Made by a program: the position numbers and the translations under genes. Source: Bin16 sp965206315 (GTDB lineage Bacteria; Chloroflexota; Dehalococcoidia; Lucifugimonadales; Australimonadaceae). From it: 64,000 nt of DNA. Below are positions 48,405 to 56,868 of the stretch, piece after piece. The stretch spans positions 1,054,001-1,118,000 of the forward strand of contig OZ242210.1 of NCBI GenBank assembly GCA_965206315.1. Direction: 5' to 3'. How positions within the stretch are numbered: the stretch's first letter is position 1; every line of letters starts with the position of its first letter. The notes below the pieces were generated by a model that saw nothing but the letters and a program-made list of their open reading frames with translations, searched no databases and was not told the DNA's origin.

Positions 48405-48746
48405 CTACTTCCGCTTCCTGCCCTCTCTTCCCTTCCGCGCATCGCCTTCCAGCGATGCCAGCAGCGCCAGCCCCTCCTGCGTCGGAGCGTACGCGTAGAC
48501 GGCGTACGACGCCGTCACCCGCTCCACGAACCCGCCTTCCAGCAGGCCGCGCAGCGCGGTCTCGCCGAGGTACGGCGGCAGCCGCAGCATGTGATCGGAC
48601 ACCGGCGCGTTGCGGGCAGCGTGCTGCTCGGCAACGAGCCGCAGCAGGCGCAGCGGGTAGGAGCGGACCTCATCGGAGAGGTTGCGCAGCGGACCCGTCG
48701 CCGCGAGGACGTCCTCGGCTGCGCGGACGCGCTCGTCCTGCGTCAT
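48405..48746 (-). CDS. small hypothetical protein coupled to pyrD
   Basis: A 113-aa product. ATG 48746 overlaps the pyrD stop (ATGA). RLVAEQHAARNAPVSDHMLRLPPYLGE, then LRGLLEGGFVERVTASYAVYAYAPTQEGLALLASL looks like a winged-helix DNA-binding fold. The last residues are Lys/Arg-rich. It has no catalytic motifs. Operon order greA-pyrD-this gene. Confidence 0.65.
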   Translation of the reverse strand: MTQDERVRAAEDVLAATGPLRNLSDEVRSYPLRLLRLVAEQHAARNAPVSDHMLRLPPYLGETALRGLLEGGFVERVTASYAVYAYAPTQEGLALLASLEGDARKGREGRKRK

Positions 48747-49777
48747 CGCCAGCCCTCCGGCGGCTGCGCCCGCAGGCCGCTGCATATCTCCTCGACCAGT
48801 CCCGGCCCCCGAAACACGAGCGCGGTGTAGAGCTGCACGGTGTCGGCCCCGGCCTCCAGCGCAGCGCGAGCGTCGTCCGCGGAGGCGATGCCGCCGCAGG
48901 CGTTCAGTCCCACCCCGCTTCCCAGTTCGGCGCGTATGTCGGGCAGCATCGCCAGCATGTTCTCCAGTATCGCACGCCCGCTCAGCCCGCCGCGTCCGGT
49001 GGCAAGACGCTCATCCTCCACCGGGACCGTGTTCGCCGCCGTGATCGCGTCGACGCCCGACTCGCGGCAGACGCGCACGAGCGCGAGTATCTGCTCCCGC
49101 TCCTCGTCGTTCGTCCACGGCGGGATCTTCACGAAGAGCGGCTTCAGCCGGACGGTGTCCAGCACGCCCAGCAGGCCGCGCAGCGCCTCGGGTTCGTGGA
49201 AGCGGCGCAGCCCCGCCGTGTTGGGCGAGCTGATGTTCACCTCGACACCGTCCACGAGCGGCTGCAGGCGCGCGACGCACTCCCCCGTTTCCTGTTCATC
49301 GAGCGCGGCGACGCTGACCAGCACGCGCGCAGGCATCCGCCGCAACCGTTCGAGCCGGACGACCGCGGCATACAGCCCGTCGCCGGGGAACCCCAGCGCG
49401 TTGATCACGGACTCCTGCTCCGTAAGCCGCAGGACGCGCGGCTTCGCGTTGCCGGGGCGCGCCTGCGCCGTCACCGTGCCGCCGACCACGTAACCGAAGC
49501 CGAGCGCGGCGAGGCTGGCGAGGTTGGCGCAGTGCTTGTCGAGCCCGGCGGCAAGCCCCACCGGGTTGCGCAGCGCGATGCCGCCAACCGAGGCAGGCAG
49601 GCTCACCTCGCCGGTCGACGGCCCGAGCGTGCGCCATGCAGGACGCACGCCCAGCGCGCGCGTGCTCACGTTGATGGCGGTTTCGGGAGGGAGCATGAAG
49701 AGCAGCGGTCTGACAGCACGCCGGTAGACGGCTCCCCAGAGGAGCCTGCGAACGCGCTTGCGTACGGAACCGATCAG
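48743..49777 (-). CDS. pyrD: dihydroorotate dehydrogenase (class 2)
   Basis: An enzyme of UMP synthesis that oxidises dihydroorotate with FMN and quinone. Marks: LPPETAINVSTRALG, GGIALRNPVGLAAGLDKHC, VVGGTVTAQARPGNAKPRVLRL, VEVNISSPNTAGLR, ITAANTVPVEDERLATGRGGLSGRAIL, and C-terminal GADTVQLYTALVFRGPGL. The first codon is unclear: no ATG, GTG or TTG lies in frame between the greA stop (49774) and Met at 49696 inside the conserved start, so a CTG at 49777, overlapping greA, is the likely start. The membrane-binding helix of class 2 is present (RRLLWGAVYRRAVRPLLFML). The shorter version is 48743-49696. Confidence 0.88.
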   Translation of the reverse strand: MIGSVRKRVRRLLWGAVYRRAVRPLLFMLPPETAINVSTRALGVRPAWRTLGPSTGEVSLPASVGGIALRNPVGLAAGLDKHCANLASLAALGFGYVVGGTVTAQARPGNAKPRVLRLTEQESVINALGFPGDGLYAAVVRLERLRRMPARVLVSVAALDEQETGECVARLQPLVDGVEVNISSPNTAGLRRFHEPEALRGLLGVLDTVRLKPLFVKIPPWTNDEEREQILALVRVCRESGVDAITAANTVPVEDERLATGRGGLSGRAILENMLAMLPDIRAELGSGVGLNACGGIASADDARAALEAGADTVQLYTALVFRGPGLVEEICSGLRAQPPEGWR

Positions 49778-50625
49778 CGCGCGACCTGGAATTCGACCTT
49801 GTTCACGAGGTAACGCCGGGGGCCCTTGGGGGTCTGAACGCTCACTTCGTCTCCCTCGGCCTTGCCCGCGACGGCAGCTCCGACGGGAGACGAGACGGAT
49901 ATTTTGGACGCTGCAGGGTCCGCTTCGATCGTGTCCACTATGGTGTAGGTGACGTCCCGGCCCGTCTCCATATCGCACAGGCTGACCTTCGCTCCCACAC
50001 GCGCCACCGACCGCCTGTCTGCAGCCGGAGCATCCGTTCCGTTCGACGTGTCAGTCGCGTCAACGCCGACCCCGTCCACGTGGTCCACGACCCTGGCGCG
50101 GCGTATCTCCTCTTCGAGGGTGCGGATGCGGGCCTCGAGTTTGCCCTGCTCCTCGCGGGCGGCGTCGAGCGGCGCGTTCTCGCGGAAGTCCTTGTCCGCG
50201 GCGGCGGTCCTGATCGCCTGCACGATCTCCGGGCGCCGGCCCTTCAGCTCCGCGAGCTCGTTCTTCCGTGCTTCGAGCCCGCTCTGCGTCATCTCCACGG
50301 CCTGGGACTCGGTCTGCGAGGAGACTGCGCCTCCTCTCGTGCTCGGCCTCGGGATCTTGACGTGCGTGGAGAGGTTCTCCGTGTGAAGACCCTTCTTGCT
50401 GAGGTACGTCAGGAACCCTTTCACCGGGTCCAGGCGTCCCTTGACGTCGCCTCCCTTCGAGACTTCTGTCTCCGCGTAGCCTGCTACGTGAGGGGCTCTG
50501 ACCTGCTCAATCAGCTTTTCGCGTCCGATGTGCGACGCGAAGCGATGAAGTTCCTGGTGCGCATAAGAGTCGAGTTTGTGAGCACGTTCCGACAGATAGC
50601 GCGTGAGCGCATTACCGATATCCAA
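49774..50625 (-). CDS. greA: GreA-type transcription factor with N-terminal integrase-like domain
   Basis: A 283-aa product; ordinary GreA has about 158. Residues 1-105 form an all-helical domain (RYLSERAHKLDSYAHQEL, FASHIGREKLIEQVRAPHVAGYAE, VKGFLTYLSKKGLHTENL) resembling the core-binding domain of tyrosine recombinases. From about 112 comes GreA: coiled coil with acidic tip (DKDFRENAPLDAAREEQGKL) and the FKBP-like C-domain (SPVGAAVAGKAEGDEVSVQTPKG). It rescues backtracked RNA polymerase. Similar extended GreA proteins are known from Dehalococcoidia. pyrD follows with overlap. Divergent from ileS. Confidence 0.88.
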   Translation of the reverse strand: MDIGNALTRYLSERAHKLDSYAHQELHRFASHIGREKLIEQVRAPHVAGYAETEVSKGGDVKGRLDPVKGFLTYLSKKGLHTENLSTHVKIPRPSTRGGAVSSQTESQAVEMTQSGLEARKNELAELKGRRPEIVQAIRTAAADKDFRENAPLDAAREEQGKLEARIRTLEEEIRRARVVDHVDGVGVDATDTSNGTDAPAADRRSVARVGAKVSLCDMETGRDVTYTIVDTIEADPAASKISVSSPVGAAVAGKAEGDEVSVQTPKGPRRYLVNKVEFQVAR

Positions 50626-50789
50626 GGCTGGACCCCTCTCCTTGCAGCCGTTCCCGCAGCAGAAGCGGTGGCGACGCTTCTGCGATTCTACGGATGCTCT
50701 GAGGGAGCGTCAACGCAACGACGTTGCAGCGGGCAGCTGCGAGGCGCGCCCGTTTGACGCCTGCGCGCCTCTCCCGCTACCATCGGACG

Positions 50790-51077
50790 ACAGGCTGCGA
50801 CGGAGACGAGTACGCAGGCCACCGCGCGGAGAGCGAGCCGGGTACGGTGCGAGCCGGTGCGCGCGACCCGCCGAAGATCCCTCCTGAGCCGCCGCCCGAA
50901 AGCCCGTCATGGGGCCAGTAGGCGCGGACGGGCAGTCCGCCCGTTACAGCGGCAGGCCTTCGCCCGCATGCGTGCGCGGCGCGAGGTTACGAAGTGCCTG
51001 TGCGCTGAAGCGTATGGGAATGGTGGTGGTACCACGGCAACGTCCGTCCGCCGGTGAGCGGTCGGGCGTTTTCTTTT
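50790..51077 (+). promoter_or_regulatory. T-box riboswitch (Ile) upstream of ileS
   Basis: A T-box leader. AGTA at 50809-50812 lies near the stem I base; GAGAGCGAGCCGG and the GGTGCGAGCCGG segment (about 50830-50857) are the distal bulge and loop; the specifier reads ATC at 50877-50879, matching tRNA-Ile(GAT). The T-box sequence TGGTACCACGG (51027-51037; the usual form has ACCGCGG) is the antiterminator. A stem (51041-51050 with 51059-51068, one mismatch) followed by TTTTCTTTT (51069-51077) is the terminator. Uncharged tRNA-Ile would favour the antiterminator and turn ileS on. Outer borders are estimates. Confidence 0.85.
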
Positions 51078-51090
51078 CGATCGGAGGAGT

Positions 51091-54000
51091 ATGACAGGCA
51101 ACGCGAAGAAACGGTACGAACCCGTCTCGAGCAAGGTGGACTTCCCACAGCTGGAGACCTCGGTCCTGGAAGCGTGGAGAGAGGCCGACCTGACGCACCG
51201 GGTCGACCGCATACGCGCGGATGCCCCGTTGTTCGTCTTCTACGAGGGGCCGCCGACGGCGAACGGCAGCCCCGGCATCCACCACGTCCTCTCGCGCTCG
51301 TTCAAGGACGTCATCCTCCGCTACAAGACGATGCGCGGCTTTCGTCCCCTGCGCCGGGGCGGGTGGGACACGCACGGCCTGCCAGTCGAGTTGGAGATCG
51401 AGAAGGAGCTCGGCATCTCCAGCAAGCAGGAGATCGAGGAGTTCGGCATCGAGGAGTTCAACCGCCGCTGCCGCGAGAGCGTCTTCCGCTACGTCGGCGA
51501 GTGGGAGGCCATGACCGACCGCGCCGGCGTCTGGCTGGACATGGAGAACGCCTACGTCACCTACCGCAACTCCTACATCGAGTCGGCGTGGTGGGTGTTC
51601 AAGCGCCTCTGGGACAAGGGCCTCGTCTACGAGGGCTACAAGGTCACGCCCCACTGCCCGCGCTGCGTCACGAGCCTCAGCTCCCACGAGGTCGCCCTCG
51701 GCTACCAGGAGGACACGCCCGACCCCAGCATCTACATCCGCTTCCCTGCGAGCGAGTCGCAGTCCACGTCGTCCGGGACCCTCGCCGCCCTCGGCTACGA
51801 CAACGGACGCTGGACCGCGCCCCGCCCCGCCTTCATCGCATGGACGACGACGCCCTGGACGCTCACCGCGAACTGCGCGCTCGCCGTCGGCCCGGACGTC
51901 TCTTACGTCCTGTCGGAGAACGAGGACGGCGAACGCGCCATCGTCGCCGAAGCGCTTGCTGAGTCCGTCCTCGGCGACGGCTGGCGCGAGGTCGCGCGCT
52001 GCACCGGCGCGGACCTCGTCGGCATCGAGTACGACGCTCCCTACGGCGATTTCCTCGCGCGGCACGGCCACGCCCACCGCGTGCTCCCCGCCGACTTCGT
52101 ATCGACCGCGGACGGCACCGGCATCGTGCACAGCGCCGTCGCCTACGGCGCGGAAGACGCGGAACTCGGCAGGGCGCACGACATCGAGACCGTCCACACC
52201 GTGGACGTCCACGGCGTGCTCGCGGACGACTTCCCCGGCGGCGGTACGTTCGTGAAGGACGCCGACAAGCAGCTCATCCGCGACCTCGACGAGCGCGGCC
52301 TGCTCTTCCGCGACGCCTCGCCCTACAAGCACACCTACCCCTTCTGCTGGCGCTGCAACACGCCCCTCCTCTACTACGCCAAGACGTCCTGGTACATCCG
52401 CACGACCGCCATGAAGGACGAGATGCTCGCGGGCAACCGGAGCATCGAGTGGGTGCCGGAGCACATCAAGGAGGGACGCTTCGGCGAGTGGCTCCGCAAC
52501 AACGTCGACTGGTCCGTCTCGCGCGAGCGCTACTGGGGCACCCCCATCCCCATCTGGCGCTGCGCCAGAGACCCCCGGCACGTCGTCTGCGTAGGCTCGA
52601 CCGCCGACCTCGCCGAGCGCGTGACGGACGAGACGCGCGGCCTGCTCGACGGCCTCGACCTGCACCGCCCCTACGTCGACCGCGTCGAGCTGCGATGCCC
52701 CGAGCCCGGCTGCGGCGGCACGATGCGGCGCGTCATCGAGGTCGCCGACGCCTGGTACGACTCCGGCGCGATGCCGTTCGCGCAATGGGAGTATCCCGTC
52801 ACCGTGCCCGGGCCGCACGGCGAGGAGGTGACCCTCAACAGCGTTGACGACCTCATCGCGAGCCCGCTCTTCCCCGCCAACTACATCACCGAGGCAGTCG
52901 ACCAGACACGCGGCTGGTTCTACAGCCTGCTCGCCCTCTCCACCCTCATCACCGGCAAGCCCTCCTACGAGAGCTGCCTCGTCCTCGGCCTCATCCTGGA
53001 CGGCAAGGGCGAGAAGATGTCCAAGTCGAAGGGCAACGTCGTCGACCCCTGGGCCGTGATGAACGAGCACGGCGCGGACGCACTGCGCTGGTACCTCTTC
53101 ACCGCCGCGCCCGCGGGCGACGCGCGCCGCTTCTCGCCGGACCTCGTCAAGGAGACGCTCCGCCAGTTCCTGCTCACGCTCTGGAACACCTACAGCTTCT
53201 ACGTCACCTACGCCAATATCGACGGCTTCGACCCCGACGCCCACGCCGAGTACTGGAAGGACGGCCGTGTAGGCGAGCCGACGCTCGCGGCGCCCCCGCC
53301 CAACGAGCTCGACCGCTGGATCGTCTCGGAACTGAACGGCCTCGTCGCGAAGGTCGCGGACGACCTCGACACGCTCAACCCCACCGGCGCGGGACGACGC
53401 ATCCAGGACTTCGTGAACCTCCTCTCCAACTGGTACGTACGCCGCAGCCGGCGGCGCTTCTGGAAGGCCGAGAACGACGATGACAAGACCTGGGCCTACG
53501 TCACGCTCTACTCCTGCCTCCACACGCTCACGAAGCTCACCGCGCCGATGACCCCGTTCGTCGCCGACGCCATGTTCGGCAACCTCGCCCCCGCCGACGC
53601 AGAGGACAGCGTGCACCTCGAAACGTACCCGGACACCGACCCCGCTCTCACTGACGAGCGCCTCGACCGCGCGGTGCGGCTCGCTATGCGCATCTCCAGC
53701 CTCGGCCGCAACGCGCGCAGCAGGAGCGGCGTCAAGGTGCGCCAGCCCCTTGCGCGCGTGCTCGTCAGCCCTCGCGCCGGGGACGAGGAGCTGCTGCCGC
53801 TCATCGAATCGCAGGTGCTCGACGAACTGAACGTCAAGGCGATGGAGGTCGCTGAGCCTGAGTCCCTGGCAGATTTCTCGCTCAAGCCCAACCTGCCTGC
53901 GCTCGGCCCGAAACTCGGCGCGAGCATGGGCGCTGCACGGCAGGCCATCGCCGAGGCCGACGCTGCCGCGGTCGCCGCCGCCCTCCGCTCCGGCGGATAC

Positions 54001-54444
54001 GGCAGCATCGAGCTTGGCGGCTTCACCTTCGAACCGGGCGACTTCCTCATCGAGGTGGAAGACAAGCCCGGCATCGCCGCCGCGTCCGAGGGCCCGCTGC
54101 TCGTCGGCATCGACACGACCCTTACGCCGGAGCTGGAAGCCGAAGGAACGGCCCGCGAGTTCGTGCACCGCGTCCAGAACATGCGCAAGGCCGCCGGCTT
54201 CGAGATCGAGGACCGCATCATCATTTACGTCATTCCCGCCCCTCCTTCCGTCATTCCCGCGAAGGCGGGAACCTCGCCCCTGACCCTTCCCGATTCCCTC
54301 GTCGCGCAGGAGACCTACATCCGACAAGAAACGCTGAGCGACGCCCTCCACGCCGCCGAGCCGCCGTCCGGCGCCTACACCGAGGAGCACGAGATAGACG
54401 GCGCAACGCTCACCGTGGGCGTCGCACGGGTGGAGAGGAGCTGA
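51091..54444 (+). CDS. ileS: isoleucyl-tRNA synthetase, type 2
   Basis: A 1117-aa class I synthetase. ATG 51091 has GGAGGAG upstream. HIGH-type motif in SPGIHHVLSRSFKD and KMSKS in GEKMSKSKGNVVD. The length and the GIHH form fit the eukaryote-like type 2 group, often resistant to mupirocin. Editing domain residues near TTTPWTLTANCALAV; tRNA-binding part LDTLNPTGAGRRIQDFVNLLSNWYVRRSR. Near the C-terminus (1051-1062) the residues PPSVIPAKAGTS are encoded by a copy of the chromosome's palindromic repeat. Under T-box control. The next gene starts 3 bases after the stop. Confidence 0.97.
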   Translation: MTGNAKKRYEPVSSKVDFPQLETSVLEAWREADLTHRVDRIRADAPLFVFYEGPPTANGSPGIHHVLSRSFKDVILRYKTMRGFRPLRRGGWDTHGLPVELEIEKELGISSKQEIEEFGIEEFNRRCRESVFRYVGEWEAMTDRAGVWLDMENAYVTYRNSYIESAWWVFKRLWDKGLVYEGYKVTPHCPRCVTSLSSHEVALGYQEDTPDPSIYIRFPASESQSTSSGTLAALGYDNGRWTAPRPAFIAWTTTPWTLTANCALAVGPDVSYVLSENEDGERAIVAEALAESVLGDGWREVARCTGADLVGIEYDAPYGDFLARHGHAHRVLPADFVSTADGTGIVHSAVAYGAEDAELGRAHDIETVHTVDVHGVLADDFPGGGTFVKDADKQLIRDLDERGLLFRDASPYKHTYPFCWRCNTPLLYYAKTSWYIRTTAMKDEMLAGNRSIEWVPEHIKEGRFGEWLRNNVDWSVSRERYWGTPIPIWRCARDPRHVVCVGSTADLAERVTDETRGLLDGLDLHRPYVDRVELRCPEPGCGGTMRRVIEVADAWYDSGAMPFAQWEYPVTVPGPHGEEVTLNSVDDLIASPLFPANYITEAVDQTRGWFYSLLALSTLITGKPSYESCLVLGLILDGKGEKMSKSKGNVVDPWAVMNEHGADALRWYLFTAAPAGDARRFSPDLVKETLRQFLLTLWNTYSFYVTYANIDGFDPDAHAEYWKDGRVGEPTLAAPPPNELDRWIVSELNGLVAKVADDLDTLNPTGAGRRIQDFVNLLSNWYVRRSRRRFWKAENDDDKTWAYVTLYSCLHTLTKLTAPMTPFVADAMFGNLAPADAEDSVHLETYPDTDPALTDERLDRAVRLAMRISSLGRNARSRSGVKVRQPLARVLVSPRAGDEELLPLIESQVLDELNVKAMEVAEPESLADFSLKPNLPALGPKLGASMGAARQAIAEADAAAVAAALRSGGYGSIELGGFTFEPGDFLIEVEDKPGIAAASEGPLLVGIDTTLTPELEAEGTAREFVHRVQNMRKAAGFEIEDRIIIYVIPAPPSVIPAKAGTSPLTLPDSLVAQETYIRQETLSDALHAAEPPSGAYTEEHEIDGATLTVGVARVERS
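54245..54276 (+). repeat. palindromic repeat unit inside ileS
   Basis: CGTCATTCCCGCGAAGGCGGGAAC-type unit; 54253-54272 is a stem ATTCCCGC/GCGGGAAC (one mismatch at the end). It is 19 of 20 bases like the units at 29723 and 30405 apart from the loop, which is on the other strand. It is in frame and adds about 11 residues. Confidence 0.8.
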
Positions 54445-54447
54445 CCA

Positions 54448-55413
54448 ATGACCACCATCGTCACCGGCGGCCTCGGCTTCATCGGCTCGCACACCGTGCG
54501 GGCGTTCGCCGAGGCCGGAGAGCGGGTCGTCGCCACGTCGTACGAGAGCACCCGCGTGCCGAGTTTCCTCGAGTCGCACGTCGGCAACGGCGTCACGATC
54601 GAGCGGTGCGACCTCGATGAGCCCGGCGCGATCGAGGCGGTCGCCCGGAAGCACGGCGCGGACGGCATCGTCCACCTCGCGCTCCACCGGCGCGCCTCCG
54701 CCGACCCCGGCGAGGACGTCCGCGTCAACATGGACAAACTCTCCCACCTGTTCGACGGTGCACGTGCCGCGGGCGTGAAGCGCATCTGCTGGGGGTCCAA
54801 CGGCGCGATGTTCGCCGAACTGCCGGAAGGGCCGTTCCACGAGGAGACCCCTGTCCTGCTCACGGGCCGCGTGCAGCCCGGCGCCTTCAAGAAGGCGTGG
54901 GAGGTGCTCGTCCACAACTACGCAAACAACTACGCCGCCACCTCGGACATGGAGGTCGTCTCCATGCGCATCAGCGGCGTCTTCGGCCCCACCTACCGCT
55001 CGATGCTGAACCTGCCGAGCCGCCTCTGCCACGCCGCTTCCCGGGGCCACGAGCCGGACTTCTCCGAGCGTTTCGGCGGCGTCCCGTTCGCCGGGGACAC
55101 GTTCGACATCACCTACGCACCAGACGTTGCCCAGGCGATACGCTCGCTGCAGCTCGCCCCGTCGCTCGCGCACACCGTCTACAACATCGGACGCGCCGAG
55201 ACCGTCACCGCCGCCGACCTCCTCGACGCTGTCCGTGCCGCGAAGCCTGGCTTCGACGCAACCCTGCAGGAGGGCCGCAGCGCCCGCTACCGCCCCAACG
55301 CCTGCCTCGATAACGAGCGCATCACCGCCGAGACCGGCTGGCGCCCCGCCTGGACCATCCCCGCCGCCATCGCGAACTACATCGCCTGGCTCGACTCCGG
55401 CGAAGACTTTTAA
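54448..55413 (+). CDS. NAD-dependent epimerase/dehydratase-like protein
   Basis: A 321-aa extended SDR. Cofactor site TGGLGFIGSHTVRAF. The usual YxxxK catalytic pair is altered: Lys is kept (in FKKAWEVLVHNYA) but the residue four before it is Pro, not Tyr. RYRPNACLDNERITAETGWRPAWTIPAAIANYIAWL at the end is typical. Its paralogue (57327-58274) has the same change. It is a second gene of the ileS transcript, 3 bases after the stop. Function uncertain: redox or non-redox binding. Confidence 0.85.
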   Translation: MTTIVTGGLGFIGSHTVRAFAEAGERVVATSYESTRVPSFLESHVGNGVTIERCDLDEPGAIEAVARKHGADGIVHLALHRRASADPGEDVRVNMDKLSHLFDGARAAGVKRICWGSNGAMFAELPEGPFHEETPVLLTGRVQPGAFKKAWEVLVHNYANNYAATSDMEVVSMRISGVFGPTYRSMLNLPSRLCHAASRGHEPDFSERFGGVPFAGDTFDITYAPDVAQAIRSLQLAPSLAHTVYNIGRAETVTAADLLDAVRAAKPGFDATLQEGRSARYRPNACLDNERITAETGWRPAWTIPAAIANYIAWLDSGEDF

Positions 55414-55656
55414 GCGCTGCCGCTCATAGATCCCCTCTCCTGAGGGAGAGGGTAAGGGCGAGGGCCCTGCGGCGGTGGGTAGTGGGGCGCATCCGTCGTT
55501 CCTGCGTAGGCAGGAACCTCGCCTGGTCCCTTCCCCCTTGATGGGGGAAGGTTAGGATGGGGGTGAACCGGTGGAGTGGAAGTGGGATGTCATTTCGAGC
55601 GGAGCGCAGCGGAGTCGAGAAATCTCTCGGGTGGCTTCCCTCGTCCCTTGGCAGTG
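55414..55656. repeat. palindromic repeat cluster
   Basis: The gap holds CCCCTCTCCTGAGGGAGAGGG (about 55433), a GTTCCTGCGTAGGCAGGAAC hairpin (55497-55516), a CCTTCCCCCTT-x-GGGGGAAGG block (55530-55552), and a TTTCGAGCGGAGCGCAGCGGAGTCGAGAAAT-type unit. The order is inverted relative to the 31.4-kb cluster. No gene. Confidence 0.75.
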
Positions 55657-55983
55657 TTACGGGAATGCAGGCGGGGCTAGATCCTCCCCGCAAATGGGCC
55701 TCCCCTCGTACATCTCCTTGATGGCCTCCCACGCCATATTAGCCGTGTACCAACTCAGCCCCTCCCATGCTTTGGCGACGTCGGCAAGAGCAGTAACGGT
55801 GTACGCGCGTCCACGATGGCCTGGGGTCAGATGGCCGATTTTCCTGTCCCAGGGTTTCACGCGCTTATCCCCGTTCCTCAGGTTCACGCGACTCCCCACA
55901 ACCTCTGCTACGTGGACTCCGTCGATGAAGACCGAGAAGCGAGGATTCTTGGAGAAGCCCTTGTCCGGTTGTCGCGTTATCAC
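55657..55983 (-). CDS. hypothetical protein, 108 aa
   Basis: GTG 55983 has AAGGAAGG upstream. The protein is soluble and basic: NPRFSVFIDGVHVAEVVGSRVNLRNGD, then RGRAYTVTALADVAKAWEGLSWY and AWEAIKEMYEGRPI. It is 12 bases after the lipoprotein gene in the same direction, so the two form an operon. No family recognised. Confidence 0.6.
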   Translation of the reverse strand: MITRQPDKGFSKNPRFSVFIDGVHVAEVVGSRVNLRNGDKRVKPWDRKIGHLTPGHRGRAYTVTALADVAKAWEGLSWYTANMAWEAIKEMYEGRPICGEDLAPPAFP

Positions 55984-55995
55984 TGATTGCCTTCC

Positions 55996-56868
55996 TTAGC
56001 TGCGCTCCGGTAGATACCCACAGTAGACTTCCAGCGGCCCAAAGCTCGTCTGCAAGTAGTCGATGATGTCGCCAACGTCATCGGCGTACCAGTATCTCCA
56101 GCGGTCTTCCTTAGCGTCTTCCTGATAGTCGTAGTTTGCGCAGTCGAGGTCCGGCGCCTCTGGGTACGGCTCATACGGTACGTACTCTGCGCACTCGCTC
56201 AGGAGATACTGGCGCAGGTGGCCTGCGTGGTAGCCCCACGCAAACCGCTCTTCTCCATAGAACAGGATAGTCTGCCTGTCGGCATAGGGCGGAGGGTTCT
56301 CAGCCCTGGCCAGTGTGTCCATGTAGATGAGGTTCAGGTCGCGGCATACCCCTGGCCAGTGCTTCTCTATCTCGGACTGTGGCACCGGGTGCTCGCCTCG
56401 CTCAGGAGGTGCAAACATATACCTGATGCGGTGGCTCACGCCGGAGCGACTGGGCACCTGCGGGCGCTCCTCGTGAGCGCGCCGCTCGTGGTATCTCAGC
56501 CTCTCCCATGTATCGTCGCCGCTCAACAGTTCAACGTCGTCGAAGAACACCTGATACCGCGGCGGAATCGGCGTCGGAGTGGGTGTTGGAGTCGGCGTAG
56601 CCGTAGGAATGGGAGTCGCGGTCGGCACCGGCGTCCGCGTTGGCCTGGGAGTCGCGGTCGGCCTGGGCGTCGCCGTAGGGCGGGGAGTGGCAGTGGGTGT
56701 TGCTGTTGGGCGGGGAGTGAGGGTTGCGAGGCTTGCGCCAGGCGGCAGCGGCTCGTACACGTTCACCGGGGTAGGCGTGGGCGTAGGGCCGTTCTCGCAG
56801 CCCATCGCGGCGAATAGGGCCAGAGAAACCCCGACAAGGATGAACGTCTCTCGTTTGAGCACGGACAA
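55996..56868 (-). CDS. Pro/Thr-rich lipoprotein
   Basis: A 290-aa lipoprotein. The signal ends AAMGC (Cys24). Residues 28-105 are almost only Pro, Thr and Ala in tandem PTATP units (with PRPTATP and PTPTPTPTP), a long extended spacer. The mature domain (about 107-290) has four Cys, many Tyr and acidic residues (HWPGVCRDLNLIYMD, YEPYPEAPDLDCANYDYQEDA). It resembles the first gene of the window in layout. The domain is not recognised. It may reach out from the membrane. Confidence 0.75.
   Translation of the reverse strand: MSVLKRETFILVGVSLALFAAMGCENGPTPTPTPVNVYEPLPPGASLATLTPRPTATPTATPRPTATPRPTATPRPTRTPVPTATPIPTATPTPTPTPTPIPPRYQVFFDDVELLSGDDTWERLRYHERRAHEERPQVPSRSGVSHRIRYMFAPPERGEHPVPQSEIEKHWPGVCRDLNLIYMDTLARAENPPPYADRQTILFYGEERFAWGYHAGHLRQYLLSECAEYVPYEPYPEAPDLDCANYDYQEDAKEDRWRYWYADDVGDIIDYLQTSFGPLEVYCGYLPERS

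Noticed and set aside
50944..55173. 1409-codon open frame antisense to ileS
   Set aside because: It is the mirror of a clear ileS gene; composition is that of high-GC shadow frames (Ala/Arg/Val/Glu runs) and it has no motifs.
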